Origin: Saprospiraceae bacterium
GTDB taxonomy: Bacteria; Bacteroidota; Bacteroidia; Chitinophagales; Saprospiraceae
Assembly: GCA_020629715.1 (NCBI GenBank)
Contig: JAHDCU010000001.1
Location: 496,001-560,000 of the forward strand
Length of the DNA stretch: 64,000 nucleotides
Direction: 5' to 3'
Shown: one piece after another, positions 43,403 to 52,488 of the stretch
Layout: each line of letters opens with the position of its first letter
How positions within the stretch are numbered: the first letter of the stretch is position 1
Translations under genes and position numbers: made by a program
Notes under the pieces: model-generated
What the model was told of the DNA's origin: nothing
Database searches by the model: none
The model's input: only the letters and a program-made list of their open reading frames with translations

Positions 43403-45307
43403 ATGGGTAAGAAAATACAAAAATTAAAAGGCTCTGTCAAGACTGAGCAAACTAAACCACATGTAGATCAAGCCATCAGCATAAGTGCTCGGCTCTATGG
43501 CATGATTGCCTTATTTATATTAAGTTTTGCACTGTATATACAGACGTATAGCTACGAATATGTTCTAGATGACACTATAGTCATCACCGATAACCAATAT
43601 GTAGCCAAAGGCTTCTCAGGTATATGGGATATTTTAACCACTGAGAGTTTTCAGGGATATTTTGGCGAACAAAAAGATCTCGTACAAGGAGCTCGATATA
43701 GACCATTATCGATTGTCACATTTGCTATAGAACAAGGTCTTTGGGGTCAAAGTCCTATGCTGTCGCATCTCATAAATGCTTTCCTGTACAGCATTGTCTG
43801 CCTCTTGCTTTACGTTGTTTTATTACAACTGTTTATAAATTATAAATCTACACAATGGTATTTATCCATAGCTTTTGTAGCTAGTCTATTATATGCTCTG
43901 CATCCTCTCCATGTGGAGGCGGTAGCCAATATCAAAGGCCGAGATGAGATTATGGCAATGCTTTTTTCACTAGGCACATTACTTTTTATCATCAAGAGCT
44001 TTGGATCTAAGAGAGTATTCAATTTAAGTATTGCTGCATTACTTTTTCTTCTTGGACTATTTGCCAAAGAAAATACTATTACATTTTTGGCCATCATTCC
44101 GCTCAGTCTATATTGCTTTCGTCCTTATTCGATAAAAGATATATCCGTTGCTATTGCTCCTCTTTTTGCTGTAGTGGTCGTCTATCTTATGATTCGGATA
44201 AATGTCATTGGATATTTGATTGACTCGGGAAAAGAGATTACTGATATCATGAATAATCCTTTTGCAGAAATGAAAAGCTCCGAAAAAGCTGCTACGATAT
44301 CATATACCCTATTGGAGTATTTCAAGCTGAGTATTTTTCCACATCCTTTGACACATGACTACTATCCATATCATGTTCCTATTATGAACTGGTCTAAGCC
44401 TGCTTCTCTAGCTGGTTTAGTCTTATACACTAGTTTAGCATTAGCATCTTTAATTGGCATATTCCAAAAGCAAGTTTGGGCTTACTGTATACTCATTTAC
44501 TTAGCCGCGCTATCTATCGTATCTAATATTGTGATCAATGTAGGTACATTTATGAATGAAAGATTCCTGTTCATGGCAAGCATGGGTACTTGCTTGTTAG
44601 TCGCATATATAAGTTTACATACCCTACCAAAATGGAACAAGAAAATCGGAAGATATATGGGTTATGTCATCATTGGATTAAGCATCATCGGATACTTAGC
44701 TAAAGATATCACCAGAATACCTGCATGGCAAAATGCACTTACACTCAATACTGCTGCTTCCAAAGTATCAACTAATAGTGCTAGATCAAATTCCTTTATG
44801 GCTACCGCCTTATTTGAAGAATATAAAAGTCTGAAGGGTCAAAGCGGAACAGATATCAGAGAGCGAAAAATAGCATTACTTGATCAGGCATACCCATATG
44901 CCATACGAGCTAAAAACATACTTCCTAACTATAAAAATGCGAATATCATGCTTTCAGGTATCGCGGCCGAGCGATACAACCTCAATAGAGATCAGACAGC
45001 ATTACTGACAGAATTTAAGTCCATAGCTACCTCAAGGCCCGATGTTGAATATATAATGACATATTTAGAATACCTAAATGACAGGTCACCTGACTATGAC
45101 GAACTATTGCGCTTTTATTATGATTTAGGTTATCGTATTTTACTCAATCAGAAAAACTTACCACAATGGGCAATCAAGTATATGGAACTAGGCTTAAAGG
45201 CTGATCCTACCAATAAAAATCTACACAATGGCCTTGGGGAATCATATGAGAGACTCGGATCACAGTATGTTTCGAAAGCAAATTATCATTTTTCACGAGG
45301 GAAATAA
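43403..45307 (+). CDS. TMTC-like membrane glycosyltransferase-fold protein with C-terminal TPR region
   Basis: The 634-residue protein has about ten hydrophobic segments and a C-terminal helical region with TPR-like repeats. Near the N-terminus lies YEYVLDDTIVI with an Asp pair (D56, D57), then YRPLSIVTFAIEQGLWGQSPMLSHLINAFLY and ALHPLHVEAVANIKGRDE, the block seen in TMTC proteins (DUF1736), which are O-mannosyltransferases in animals. The bacterial substrate is unknown, so glycosylation of surface proteins is only inferred. It precedes dprA by 12 bases. Confidence 0.8.
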   Translation: MGKKIQKLKGSVKTEQTKPHVDQAISISARLYGMIALFILSFALYIQTYSYEYVLDDTIVITDNQYVAKGFSGIWDILTTESFQGYFGEQKDLVQGARYRPLSIVTFAIEQGLWGQSPMLSHLINAFLYSIVCLLLYVVLLQLFINYKSTQWYLSIAFVASLLYALHPLHVEAVANIKGRDEIMAMLFSLGTLLFIIKSFGSKRVFNLSIAALLFLLGLFAKENTITFLAIIPLSLYCFRPYSIKDISVAIAPLFAVVVVYLMIRINVIGYLIDSGKEITDIMNNPFAEMKSSEKAATISYTLLEYFKLSIFPHPLTHDYYPYHVPIMNWSKPASLAGLVLYTSLALASLIGIFQKQVWAYCILIYLAALSIVSNIVINVGTFMNERFLFMASMGTCLLVAYISLHTLPKWNKKIGRYMGYVIIGLSIIGYLAKDITRIPAWQNALTLNTAASKVSTNSARSNSFMATALFEEYKSLKGQSGTDIRERKIALLDQAYPYAIRAKNILPNYKNANIMLSGIAAERYNLNRDQTALLTEFKSIATSRPDVEYIMTYLEYLNDRSPDYDELLRFYYDLGYRILLNQKNLPQWAIKYMELGLKADPTNKNLHNGLGESYERLGSQYVSKANYHFSRGK

Positions 45308-45319
45308 TAGATTTACATT

Positions 45320-46426
45320 ATGGAGGGGGAAGACTTGTTATATAAAATAGCACTGACTAAAATCAAAAAAGTCGGTGTCCTCAAAGCTAAGCTACTCGTA
45401 AGCTACTGCGGAGGTGTCAAAGAAGTATTTGAAAAATCTCAAGCACAACTTCAAAAAATTCCCAATATTGGGAGTGAGATCGCTAAAAAAGTAGCGACTA
45501 CAGAGGCACTTTCTCAAGCTGAAGATGAGATCAAGTTTTTAGAAAAAGAAAATATATCCACCTGCTTCTATTTAGATAAAAACTATCCCAGCAGACTCAA
45601 AGTACATGAAGACAGCCCCATCATGATGTACTATCGTGGTGAAAGTCCGCAATATATGCAGCGATCCGTAGGTATCGTAGGCACCCGAAAACCTAGCGAA
45701 ATAGGAAAACTCAATTGCGAAAAACTAGTCGAAGATCTTAAACCACTCGACCCTGTCATCATAAGTGGTATGGCCTATGGTATCGACGCGATGGCACATA
45801 AGTCAGCATTGAAATATGGTCTCAAAACTGTAGGCGTCCTTGGGCATGGATTGCACATGATGTATCCTGCACAACACAAAAATATGCTAGCCAAGATGCT
45901 AGAAAATCATGGTACCGTCATCACAGAATATGATCATCAGTCAAGCTTTGTTCCTCAAAATTTTCCTAACCGAAACCGAATTATTGCCGGTATGAGTGAT
46001 GCCATAGTCGTTGTAGAATCTGCTCGGAAGGGAGGTAGCATCATCTCTGCAGTATATGCTAATAATTACAATAAGGATGTATTCGCATTCCCTGGTCGAG
46101 TACAGGATGAAAAAGCGCAAGGATGCAATATGTTGATCAAACAGCATAAAGCTGCTTTGATAGAATCAGCCGCAGATATAGCCTATATTATGAGATGGGA
46201 AGAAAGTGAAGAAATCAAAAATGTACAAGCACAGCTATTTATAAACTTAAGTCCAACCGAGGAGGCCATTGTAGATCAACTCAAACAAAAATCACAATGC
46301 ACCATAGATCAACTGCATTATGCTACCCAAATACCACAATCAAAGTTATCCTCTATATTATTAAATCTTGAATTTCAAGGCGTGGTGAAGTCGCTTCCAG
46401 GTAAAAAATATATCTTGTACAAATGA
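45320..46426 (+). CDS. dprA: DNA-processing protein DprA
   Basis: The 368-residue protein has an N-terminal helix-hairpin-helix region (QKIPNIGSEIAKKV), the Rossmann core GIVGTRKPSEIG, SGMAYGIDAMAHKSAL, FPNRNRIIAGMSDAIVVVESARKGGSII, and a C-terminal winged-helix domain (LSPTEEAIVDQLKQK...SKLSSILLNLEFQGVVKSLPGKKY). DprA loads RecA on incoming single-stranded DNA in natural transformation. It overlaps the next gene by four bases. Confidence 0.96.
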   Translation: MEGEDLLYKIALTKIKKVGVLKAKLLVSYCGGVKEVFEKSQAQLQKIPNIGSEIAKKVATTEALSQAEDEIKFLEKENISTCFYLDKNYPSRLKVHEDSPIMMYYRGESPQYMQRSVGIVGTRKPSEIGKLNCEKLVEDLKPLDPVIISGMAYGIDAMAHKSALKYGLKTVGVLGHGLHMMYPAQHKNMLAKMLENHGTVITEYDHQSSFVPQNFPNRNRIIAGMSDAIVVVESARKGGSIISAVYANNYNKDVFAFPGRVQDEKAQGCNMLIKQHKAALIESAADIAYIMRWEESEEIKNVQAQLFINLSPTEEAIVDQLKQKSQCTIDQLHYATQIPQSKLSSILLNLEFQGVVKSLPGKKYILYK

Positions 46427-47562
46427 TTCCAAAATTTGCTTTTTCGACTCTTAAGCTTTCATGCGTTGTATTGATTTCTCTTTTTGCATGCAGTAAAACT
46501 ACCATTCCCCAAGCTACCCCAGTGAATAATGTAACTCCCACTCTGGAGAAGTCACCAAAAAACATAATACTCATGATTGGCGATGGAATGGGACTAGGTC
46601 AGATAAGTGCTGGCCTGTATGCTAATGGTAACAAAAGTGCATTGGAGCGCATGGAATATATCGGCCTTCATAAGCCCTATGCTGGTAACAAACTCATCAC
46701 AGATAGTGCTGCTGCTGCCACGGCTTTTGCATGTGGAGTAAAGACCTATAATGGTGCAATAGGTGTAGATATGGATACTATAGCCGTACCCTCTATCTTA
46801 GAGCATGCCGAATCAGATGGTATGGCCACAGGTCTCATCGCTACCAGTACTATAGTACATGCAACACCAGCATCTTTTATCGCACATGATGCCTATCGCA
46901 AAAATTATGAAGCCATTGCAGAAGATTTTTTAAAGACTGATATTGATCTATTTATCGGAGGTGGTGCCAAGTTTTTCAACCAACGAGAAGATGAAAAAGA
47001 CCTATACCAAGCACTCCGAAATAATGGCTATCAAGTAGAGGATTACTTCAGTAAAGAGCTTGAAGACTTTGATTTTTCAGGGTATGAAAAAATTGCATAC
47101 TTGACGGCCATTGACAGTCCTATACCGGTGGCGAAAGGGCGAGACTATCTTGCCAAGGCAAGCATAAAAGCTTTAGACTATCTAAAACAGAAGAGTGCCG
47201 AACATGGCTTTTTTATCATGATAGAAGGTAGTCAGATAGATTGGGGTGGCCATGCTAATAACACCGCATACTTGCTCTCAGAAATGCAAGAATACGATCG
47301 TGTAATCGGTGAAGTATTGGACTGGTCTCAGGCAGATGGAGAGACCCTAGTCATTGTTACCGCTGATCATGAGACAGGTGGGTTTGCCATTCAAAAAGAA
47401 AGCACTATGGATAGTATCGTAGGTGCATTTACCTCAGATTACCATACTGGCACCATGATACCCGTCTTTTCTGATGGCCCGATGGCTTCAGAGTTCAAAG
47501 GTATTTATGAGAATACAGCTATATATGATAAAATGATGAAGGCACTAAGTCTAAGTAATTAA
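46423..47562 (+). CDS. Alkaline phosphatase lipoprotein
   Basis: The 379-residue protein has a lipoprotein signal (ending SLFAC, C23) and alkaline phosphatase motifs: LMIGDGMGLGQ (D54), the nucleophile in TDSAAAATA (S95), VHATPASFIAHD, IEGSQIDWGGHANN, and the metal motif TADHETGGF. It hydrolyses phosphomonoesters in the periplasm or at the surface. It starts within the last codon of dprA (ATGA overlap). Confidence 0.93.
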   Translation: MIPKFAFSTLKLSCVVLISLFACSKTTIPQATPVNNVTPTLEKSPKNIILMIGDGMGLGQISAGLYANGNKSALERMEYIGLHKPYAGNKLITDSAAAATAFACGVKTYNGAIGVDMDTIAVPSILEHAESDGMATGLIATSTIVHATPASFIAHDAYRKNYEAIAEDFLKTDIDLFIGGGAKFFNQREDEKDLYQALRNNGYQVEDYFSKELEDFDFSGYEKIAYLTAIDSPIPVAKGRDYLAKASIKALDYLKQKSAEHGFFIMIEGSQIDWGGHANNTAYLLSEMQEYDRVIGEVLDWSQADGETLVIVTADHETGGFAIQKESTMDSIVGAFTSDYHTGTMIPVFSDGPMASEFKGIYENTAIYDKMMKALSLSN

Positions 47563-47564
47563 TA

Positions 47565-47939
47565 TTACTCTGCCTCACTAATGCTAAAATTTCGTATTAC
47601 ATATAAGTCGCACCATCCCGCTGGATCAGGCAAAAGTAATGGTAGATCAAACTCGTAGTAGCAGCCAGAAATGGTAACTGCCATACCATCAGATTTGAAT
47701 TCATCAGAAATATCCTTACTAGCTCCTATAATTGAGCACGTATCATTATCCAGATCATCAACGTCAACTGCCCAACTATCATAACAGGGAAGGTATTTCA
47801 TAGTACCCGCCCGATCCTCCAAAACCAATAGAGTATCAGGATCATTGCAGACTAGTGGATCATTATCACTCTTATCCGAACATGAGCTGAAACTAAGAAT
47901 GACAACAGTGAGTATAAAACATTTTATGATTGCTTTCAT
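47565..47939 (-). CDS. Small hypothetical lipoprotein
   Basis: The 124-residue protein has a lipoprotein signal (MKAIIKCFILTVVILSFSSC, C20) and several more cysteines (LVCNDPD, YLPCYDSW, DTCSII, SGCYYEF, GWCDLY), suggesting a disulfide-stabilised domain. I do not recognise it. It converges on the alkaline phosphatase gene with two bases between. Confidence 0.65.
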   Translation of the reverse strand: MKAIIKCFILTVVILSFSSCSDKSDNDPLVCNDPDTLLVLEDRAGTMKYLPCYDSWAVDVDDLDNDTCSIIGASKDISDEFKSDGMAVTISGCYYEFDLPLLLPDPAGWCDLYVIRNFSISEAE

Positions 47940-48105
47940 GACAACTGATTATTGGCTAGTAATAATAGATAAACGATCGAATCTTAATTTTGTGATTTTC
48001 CTTTTTCTTTCTCTAAACACAGCTTATTCGTCAAAAAAGGATATTTTCACATGCTATAGGGGTTGTTAAATCCAGTGCTAAATATTTTACTTAAATAGAA
48101 AGATT

Positions 48106-49959
48106 ATGAAACTTGAGAAGATTCTTGATCAATTAAATACGCTCGAAAAAAATTCATTTTCTAAAATACTAGATCAAATTATTAATTCTAATCCTAAGAA
48201 TAATAAGGCGATAACAAGTATACTTAATAACTACTCAGATACCCACCTTAAAAAACTAGACAGTCATATTGTATCAAAAGTATTCGAATTAGTAGGCGAA
48301 GAGTACTATCAATATTTAACAAGCTCTATTAATCAATCAGTTTCTCAGCTAGATATTCTAATTGACATCTTGGTAAAAGATGGAAATTGTATAATGTCTA
48401 GGGAATGGTTAGGAAAACTGTATGAAAACGAAACTAAGTCTATACGTTCAAAAATTCGTACGTTAAAAAGTGTTTTCGAGCAAGATGATCTGAAAGAGGT
48501 GGATGAAAGGCAAAGAGAATATCTGATATATAGAAATTGTGTAAAAGTTGCCTTAGATAATGATCTTGAAAATAATCTTGAATCAAAGATTACCCAAGAC
48601 GAAAAGTCAATCCTAAATGAACTTGCAAAAAATCTAGATTTATCCCAAGAAGAGGTCAAGCTCATAAATTATAGTGTCCTAGGACTAAAGAATATGCAGC
48701 TAGAAGATATTATCAATCTTTTGAAGGATACAGGAATCATTTTATATTCTAAGAAAAATTTAAAACTGTTCATACCAGATGAGTTTGTCAGATTACTTAG
48801 AAGATTTAGAGGAAAAGAGGTTGCCGATAAATATCAGAGACGTATTTTGAACCTATTAAAAGATTCAGAATTAAACTTGATTTGTAAATCACATGATTTA
48901 GATAAGAAGCTTGAAAGAAAGCTTAAAATCAAACATATAATTAAGGAAGGTATATCCCTTAGAAATTTACTCAAATATGATATCCATAAAATTGGTACTA
49001 CACTAACGGCAAAAAAATCTAAAATTAATGACTTAGTAATCAAAGGTTTAAGCCTAGACTTTCTTAAAGGTGCTACCATCGATCAAAAAATTGATTCTCT
49101 GGTAGAATATTTCAACAAAATCGAAGAAGAAGATAAAGTTGGTATATCATACAATGGGTATAGTTTATTGCTTGGCGATCTTAAAGACCATTTACCGAAA
49201 GCAAACAAAATCATCAAAAAGGAATTTGAATTACAGGCCGAAGATGTACTCTCGTCAGAATTATTACTAGATTATAATATTAAACCCAGAGATATTCTCG
49301 AAACGCTTTCTTCTGAAGAACTAAAAGCCTTTTGTACAGCAAAAGGTGTTACGCTTAGGGGTAATGAAGTTCTAAATATTCTTGCATCTTATAAAGACTC
49401 TAAGAATATTGAGTTAGAAAACTACGAAAACATAGCATTTAGAAATATTAGCCTTTTAAAAGAAAATGGTATTAGAATTAAAGAGAGTGAGTTAGGTCTC
49501 AAGTTTGAGGAGATGACTAGAAAGATTCTAACTGAGCTAGGATTCAATGTAGATGAGCAATTAAGATCCACATTGAATACAGCAAAAGATAAAATCGATA
49601 TTGTCTTAAGAATTAATGACCAAGAAGTATTTATAGTTGAGTGTAAATCGATAAAGGAAAAAGGCTATAATAAATTTAGTAGCGTTTCACGTCAACTAAA
49701 GTCGTACAAACAGCTAGCAGAGAAAAATAATTTTCATGTAATTAAATCCTTACTCATTGCTCCTGAATTTACAGATGATTTTATCTCTGATGTAGACCTT
49801 GATTATGAGCTAAATACATCTTTGATAACCGCAAAGACACTACATAACCTGCTCTTAGCATTTAGAGAAAATAAAAAATTAACCACTCTACCTCACGTAC
49901 TTTTTATGAGGGAGGTCATGATACAGGAAGAAAGGATTATAAAGGCTTTGAATAAATAA
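48106..49959 (+). CDS. Large helical protein with C-terminal PD-(D/E)XK nuclease-like domain
   Basis: The 617-residue protein is helical and Lys/Glu-rich up to about residue 460. The last 154 residues look like a Mrr-type restriction-endonuclease-like domain: GLKFEEMTRKILTELGFNV, then KIDIVLRI (D498) and VFIVECKS (E512, K514), matching the D-ExK core. There is no signal peptide. The N-terminal region lacks motifs I know. It has no methyltransferase or helicase neighbour, so it could be a solitary defence or repair nuclease; function is inference. Confidence 0.7.
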   Translation: MKLEKILDQLNTLEKNSFSKILDQIINSNPKNNKAITSILNNYSDTHLKKLDSHIVSKVFELVGEEYYQYLTSSINQSVSQLDILIDILVKDGNCIMSREWLGKLYENETKSIRSKIRTLKSVFEQDDLKEVDERQREYLIYRNCVKVALDNDLENNLESKITQDEKSILNELAKNLDLSQEEVKLINYSVLGLKNMQLEDIINLLKDTGIILYSKKNLKLFIPDEFVRLLRRFRGKEVADKYQRRILNLLKDSELNLICKSHDLDKKLERKLKIKHIIKEGISLRNLLKYDIHKIGTTLTAKKSKINDLVIKGLSLDFLKGATIDQKIDSLVEYFNKIEEEDKVGISYNGYSLLLGDLKDHLPKANKIIKKEFELQAEDVLSSELLLDYNIKPRDILETLSSEELKAFCTAKGVTLRGNEVLNILASYKDSKNIELENYENIAFRNISLLKENGIRIKESELGLKFEEMTRKILTELGFNVDEQLRSTLNTAKDKIDIVLRINDQEVFIVECKSIKEKGYNKFSSVSRQLKSYKQLAEKNNFHVIKSLLIAPEFTDDFISDVDLDYELNTSLITAKTLHNLLLAFRENKKLTTLPHVLFMREVMIQEERIIKALNK

Positions 49960-49963
49960 CTTC

Positions 49964-50836
49964 CTACAAATGCCGCTCCGCATGGTAGCTAGATCTCACA
50001 AGTGGACCACTTTCTACAAAGTCAAAGCCTTTTGCAAGACCAACCTCTTTGTATTCTGCAAACTTATCAGGATGTATAAAAGAGTCAACTGCTAAGTGCA
50101 TCTTAGTAGGCTGTAGATATTGTCCTATCGTTAGTACATCGCAGCCATGCTCTACGAGATCATCCATGATTTGAAATACTTCCTCGTCCTTTTCGCCAAG
50201 GCCTACCATGATGCCTGTTTTAGTTCGCTTGCCGAAGTCTTTTATTCTTTTGATTTGCTCTAGACTACGTTCGTATTTGGCTTGAGGTCGTACTTTCCGA
50301 TATAGTGATTTTACCGTTTCCATATTATGAGAAACTACCTCTTGTCCACCACTGATCATCCTCTCTAGCGCATCCCAGTTGCTACGAGTATCAGGAATAA
50401 GCGTCTCAATTGTAGTTGTCGGTGATTGTTCTTTTACTTGTACGACGGTCTGGTACCAGATCTCAGCGCCACGATCTTTGAGCTCATCTCGATTGACAGA
50501 AGTGATGACGGCATGCTTGACCTCCATCAGTCTAATGGCTTCTGCGACACGTCGTGGCTCATCTTCATCATACTCAGGTGGTCTACCTGTCTTCACAGCA
50601 CAGAACGAACATCCACGAGTACATACATTACCGAGTATCATAAATGTGGCCGTACCTGCACCCCAGCATTCTCCCATATTAGGGCAGTTTCCACTTTGGC
50701 AGATCGTATGTAACTTATACTCATCCACTAACCTACGGACCCGCTTATAGTCCTCGCCAATAGGTAATTTCACCCTTAGCCAGTCAGGCTTTTTAGCTCT
50801 CTTCTCTGCGGCATTTACTACTGGTAGATCTAACAA
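49964..50836 (-). CDS. lipA: Lipoyl synthase
   Basis: The 290-residue radical-SAM enzyme inserts sulfur into octanoyl chains on lipoyl-dependent proteins. The auxiliary cluster cysteines are C46, C51 and C57 ([14 protein letters not shown]) and the SAM cluster is [10 protein letters not shown] (C72, C76, C79); the C-terminal SSYHAER serine is present. The apparent start is a TTG (50836), as no ATG lies in frame upstream before a stop. The product serves SucA-type complexes, though sucA is 7 kb away. Confidence 0.95.
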   Translation of the reverse strand: MLDLPVVNAAEKRAKKPDWLRVKLPIGEDYKRVRRLVDEYKLHTICQSGNCPNMGECWGAGTATFMILGNVCTRGCSFCAVKTGRPPEYDEDEPRRVAEAIRLMEVKHAVITSVNRDELKDRGAEIWYQTVVQVKEQSPTTTIETLIPDTRSNWDALERMISGGQEVVSHNMETVKSLYRKVRPQAKYERSLEQIKRIKDFGKRTKTGIMVGLGEKDEEVFQIMDDLVEHGCDVLTIGQYLQPTKMHLAVDSFIHPDKFAEYKEVGLAKGFDFVESGPLVRSSYHAERHL

Positions 50837-50878
50837 GGCTTTAGGTATTTATAAAATTGAAAAAATAAACTATTATTA

Positions 50879-50899
50879 GTCAACTGTCAACTGTCAACT
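50879..50899. repeat. Heptamer tandem repeat GTCAACT x3
   Basis: Three perfect copies of GTCAACT lie just after the stop codon (minus strand) of the gene at 50912-51721, similar in placement to the heptamer runs at 25354 and 42532. Confidence 0.8.
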
Positions 50900-50911
50900 A
50901 AATAAACCAAA

Positions 50912-51721
50912 CTACTTGATGCTTCGTTTACCGAATTGCAAATTTAAGTAAAGATTGATAAAATAAGGTTTATTACTTACTTCCTCCGTCTCCACCAATA
51001 TTGGAATTTTCTTAGCATATACATCTACCATACAACCGACTTCTAGTGCTCTGACCTTCTGATCAAATGCCCCTAGAGCGAAATGAAGTCCGCCCTTGGC
51101 TTGTAGACCTGGTACAAATGTAGTCTCTGTGATACCGTGAAAAAATCCTGCTCCACCGAAAATATCATTCTCATTAGTAAAGATATCGGCGTTGCTTTCT
51201 GAATATTTTTCTGTTCGTAGCTCTATTTCGTTATTACCCTCTGCACTTGGATAAAATAGCTCTAAAAAATAGGGTTTCAAAATAGCAATCGATGGTCCTA
51301 TCTCATAATGATAGCCCAGCGCAACACCTTTCTTTTGTGCTTTCTCTGATAAGTACTTTTTACGACCTATACCACCTCGCAGAATATATACAGAATTACT
51401 CTTCCCAAATGTGAAAGAACGCGGAATAATCGTTCGCCCTTGAGGTCCTGCAAACGGGATGTTCTTATTTTGCCTTCTTTCTCTTGGATCTTTTATACTC
51501 CCAAACTCAAAGTGGTAATAATTAGTCTGATAATAGGTCTTTATTTTAGCTGAGTTATAAGCTACTGCCCATCCATTGGTATGCATTCGGAGATCTATAG
51601 ACCATTCCTTTTTATACACAACTCCTTTATACGCAGTACTCATTTGTTTAGGCAACAAAGTGACTTGCCCTATGGCAAGGGAACTCAATAAAAGACAAAC
51701 TACTGAAACTACGTATTTCAT
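50912..51721 (-). CDS. Secreted/outer-membrane hypothetical protein
   Basis: The 269-residue protein has a signal peptide (MKYVVSVVCLLLSSLAIGQ) and a beta-rich body (WSIDLRMHTNGWAVAYN, YYHFEFGSIKDPRE, YILRGGIGRKKYLS, GYHYEIGPSIAI, GGLHFALGAF, YFINLYLNLQFGKR). It looks like an outer-membrane beta-barrel protein ending in alternating strands. I cannot name the family. Gene neighbours do not inform the role. Confidence 0.75.
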   Translation of the reverse strand: MKYVVSVVCLLLSSLAIGQVTLLPKQMSTAYKGVVYKKEWSIDLRMHTNGWAVAYNSAKIKTYYQTNYYHFEFGSIKDPRERRQNKNIPFAGPQGRTIIPRSFTFGKSNSVYILRGGIGRKKYLSEKAQKKGVALGYHYEIGPSIAILKPYFLELFYPSAEGNNEIELRTEKYSESNADIFTNENDIFGGAGFFHGITETTFVPGLQAKGGLHFALGAFDQKVRALEVGCMVDVYAKKIPILVETEEVSNKPYFINLYLNLQFGKRSIK

Positions 51722-51837
51722 TTTTACAATATACTTGAAATATTAGTTAGAACAGATTCAGTTTTCATTATTCTACAATTATTAATATTTCAAGACTGTT
51801 TTGATTACATTTACAAAGATCAGCAAAGCCAAAATAT

Positions 51838-52488
51838 ATGCTTCACAACCTCTCTAATACTAATTCAATAAGCGATCATTTTGTTTCGCAATTGAGATCT
51901 GAATCTATCCAAAAAGATGGTATGAGATTTAGAAAAAATCTGGAACGACTTGCACAGATCATGGCCTATGAAATCAGTAAAACATTCAATTATTCTGAGT
52001 CAGAAGTACATACTCCCTTGGGAATTGCACATGAAGCTAAAATCGAAGATCAAGTGGTATTAGGTACCATTTTAAGAGCTGGCCTACCCATGCACCATGG
52101 TTTTTTAAGCTTTTTTGATGATGCAGAAAATGCTTTTATTTCATCATTTAGGTCTCATCACAAGGACGGTAGTTTCGAAATAAAAATGGAATACCTTACC
52201 TGTCCTAACCTAGAGAATAAAGTGCTCATACTAGCTGATCCTATGTTAGCCACTGGAGCGTCGATCAAAGCAGCCATAGAAGGATTGGAAGCTTTTGGGA
52301 AACCGTCTGCTATACATATTGCAGTCATCATCAGCTCGAGTGAGGGTGTCGATAATATCCGAAGACTATACCCCAAAGCCCACTTATGGGTATATCGTAT
52401 TGATGATGAGCTGACCGCAAAATCATATATCGTACCAGGACTAGGTGATGCAGGCGACCTTGCTTTTGGTAGTAAAAGTCAAGACTAA
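51838..52488 (+). CDS. upp: Uracil phosphoribosyltransferase
   Basis: The 216-residue enzyme makes UMP from uracil and PRPP for pyrimidine salvage. The PRPP-binding loop is LILADPMLATGASI; other conserved blocks are LGTILRAGLPMHHGFL and GDAGDLAFG at the C-terminus. Its stop overlaps the start of the sodium symporter gene by one base, so the two are probably cotranscribed. Confidence 0.93.
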   Translation: MLHNLSNTNSISDHFVSQLRSESIQKDGMRFRKNLERLAQIMAYEISKTFNYSESEVHTPLGIAHEAKIEDQVVLGTILRAGLPMHHGFLSFFDDAENAFISSFRSHHKDGSFEIKMEYLTCPNLENKVLILADPMLATGASIKAAIEGLEAFGKPSAIHIAVIISSSEGVDNIRRLYPKAHLWVYRIDDELTAKSYIVPGLGDAGDLAFGSKSQD

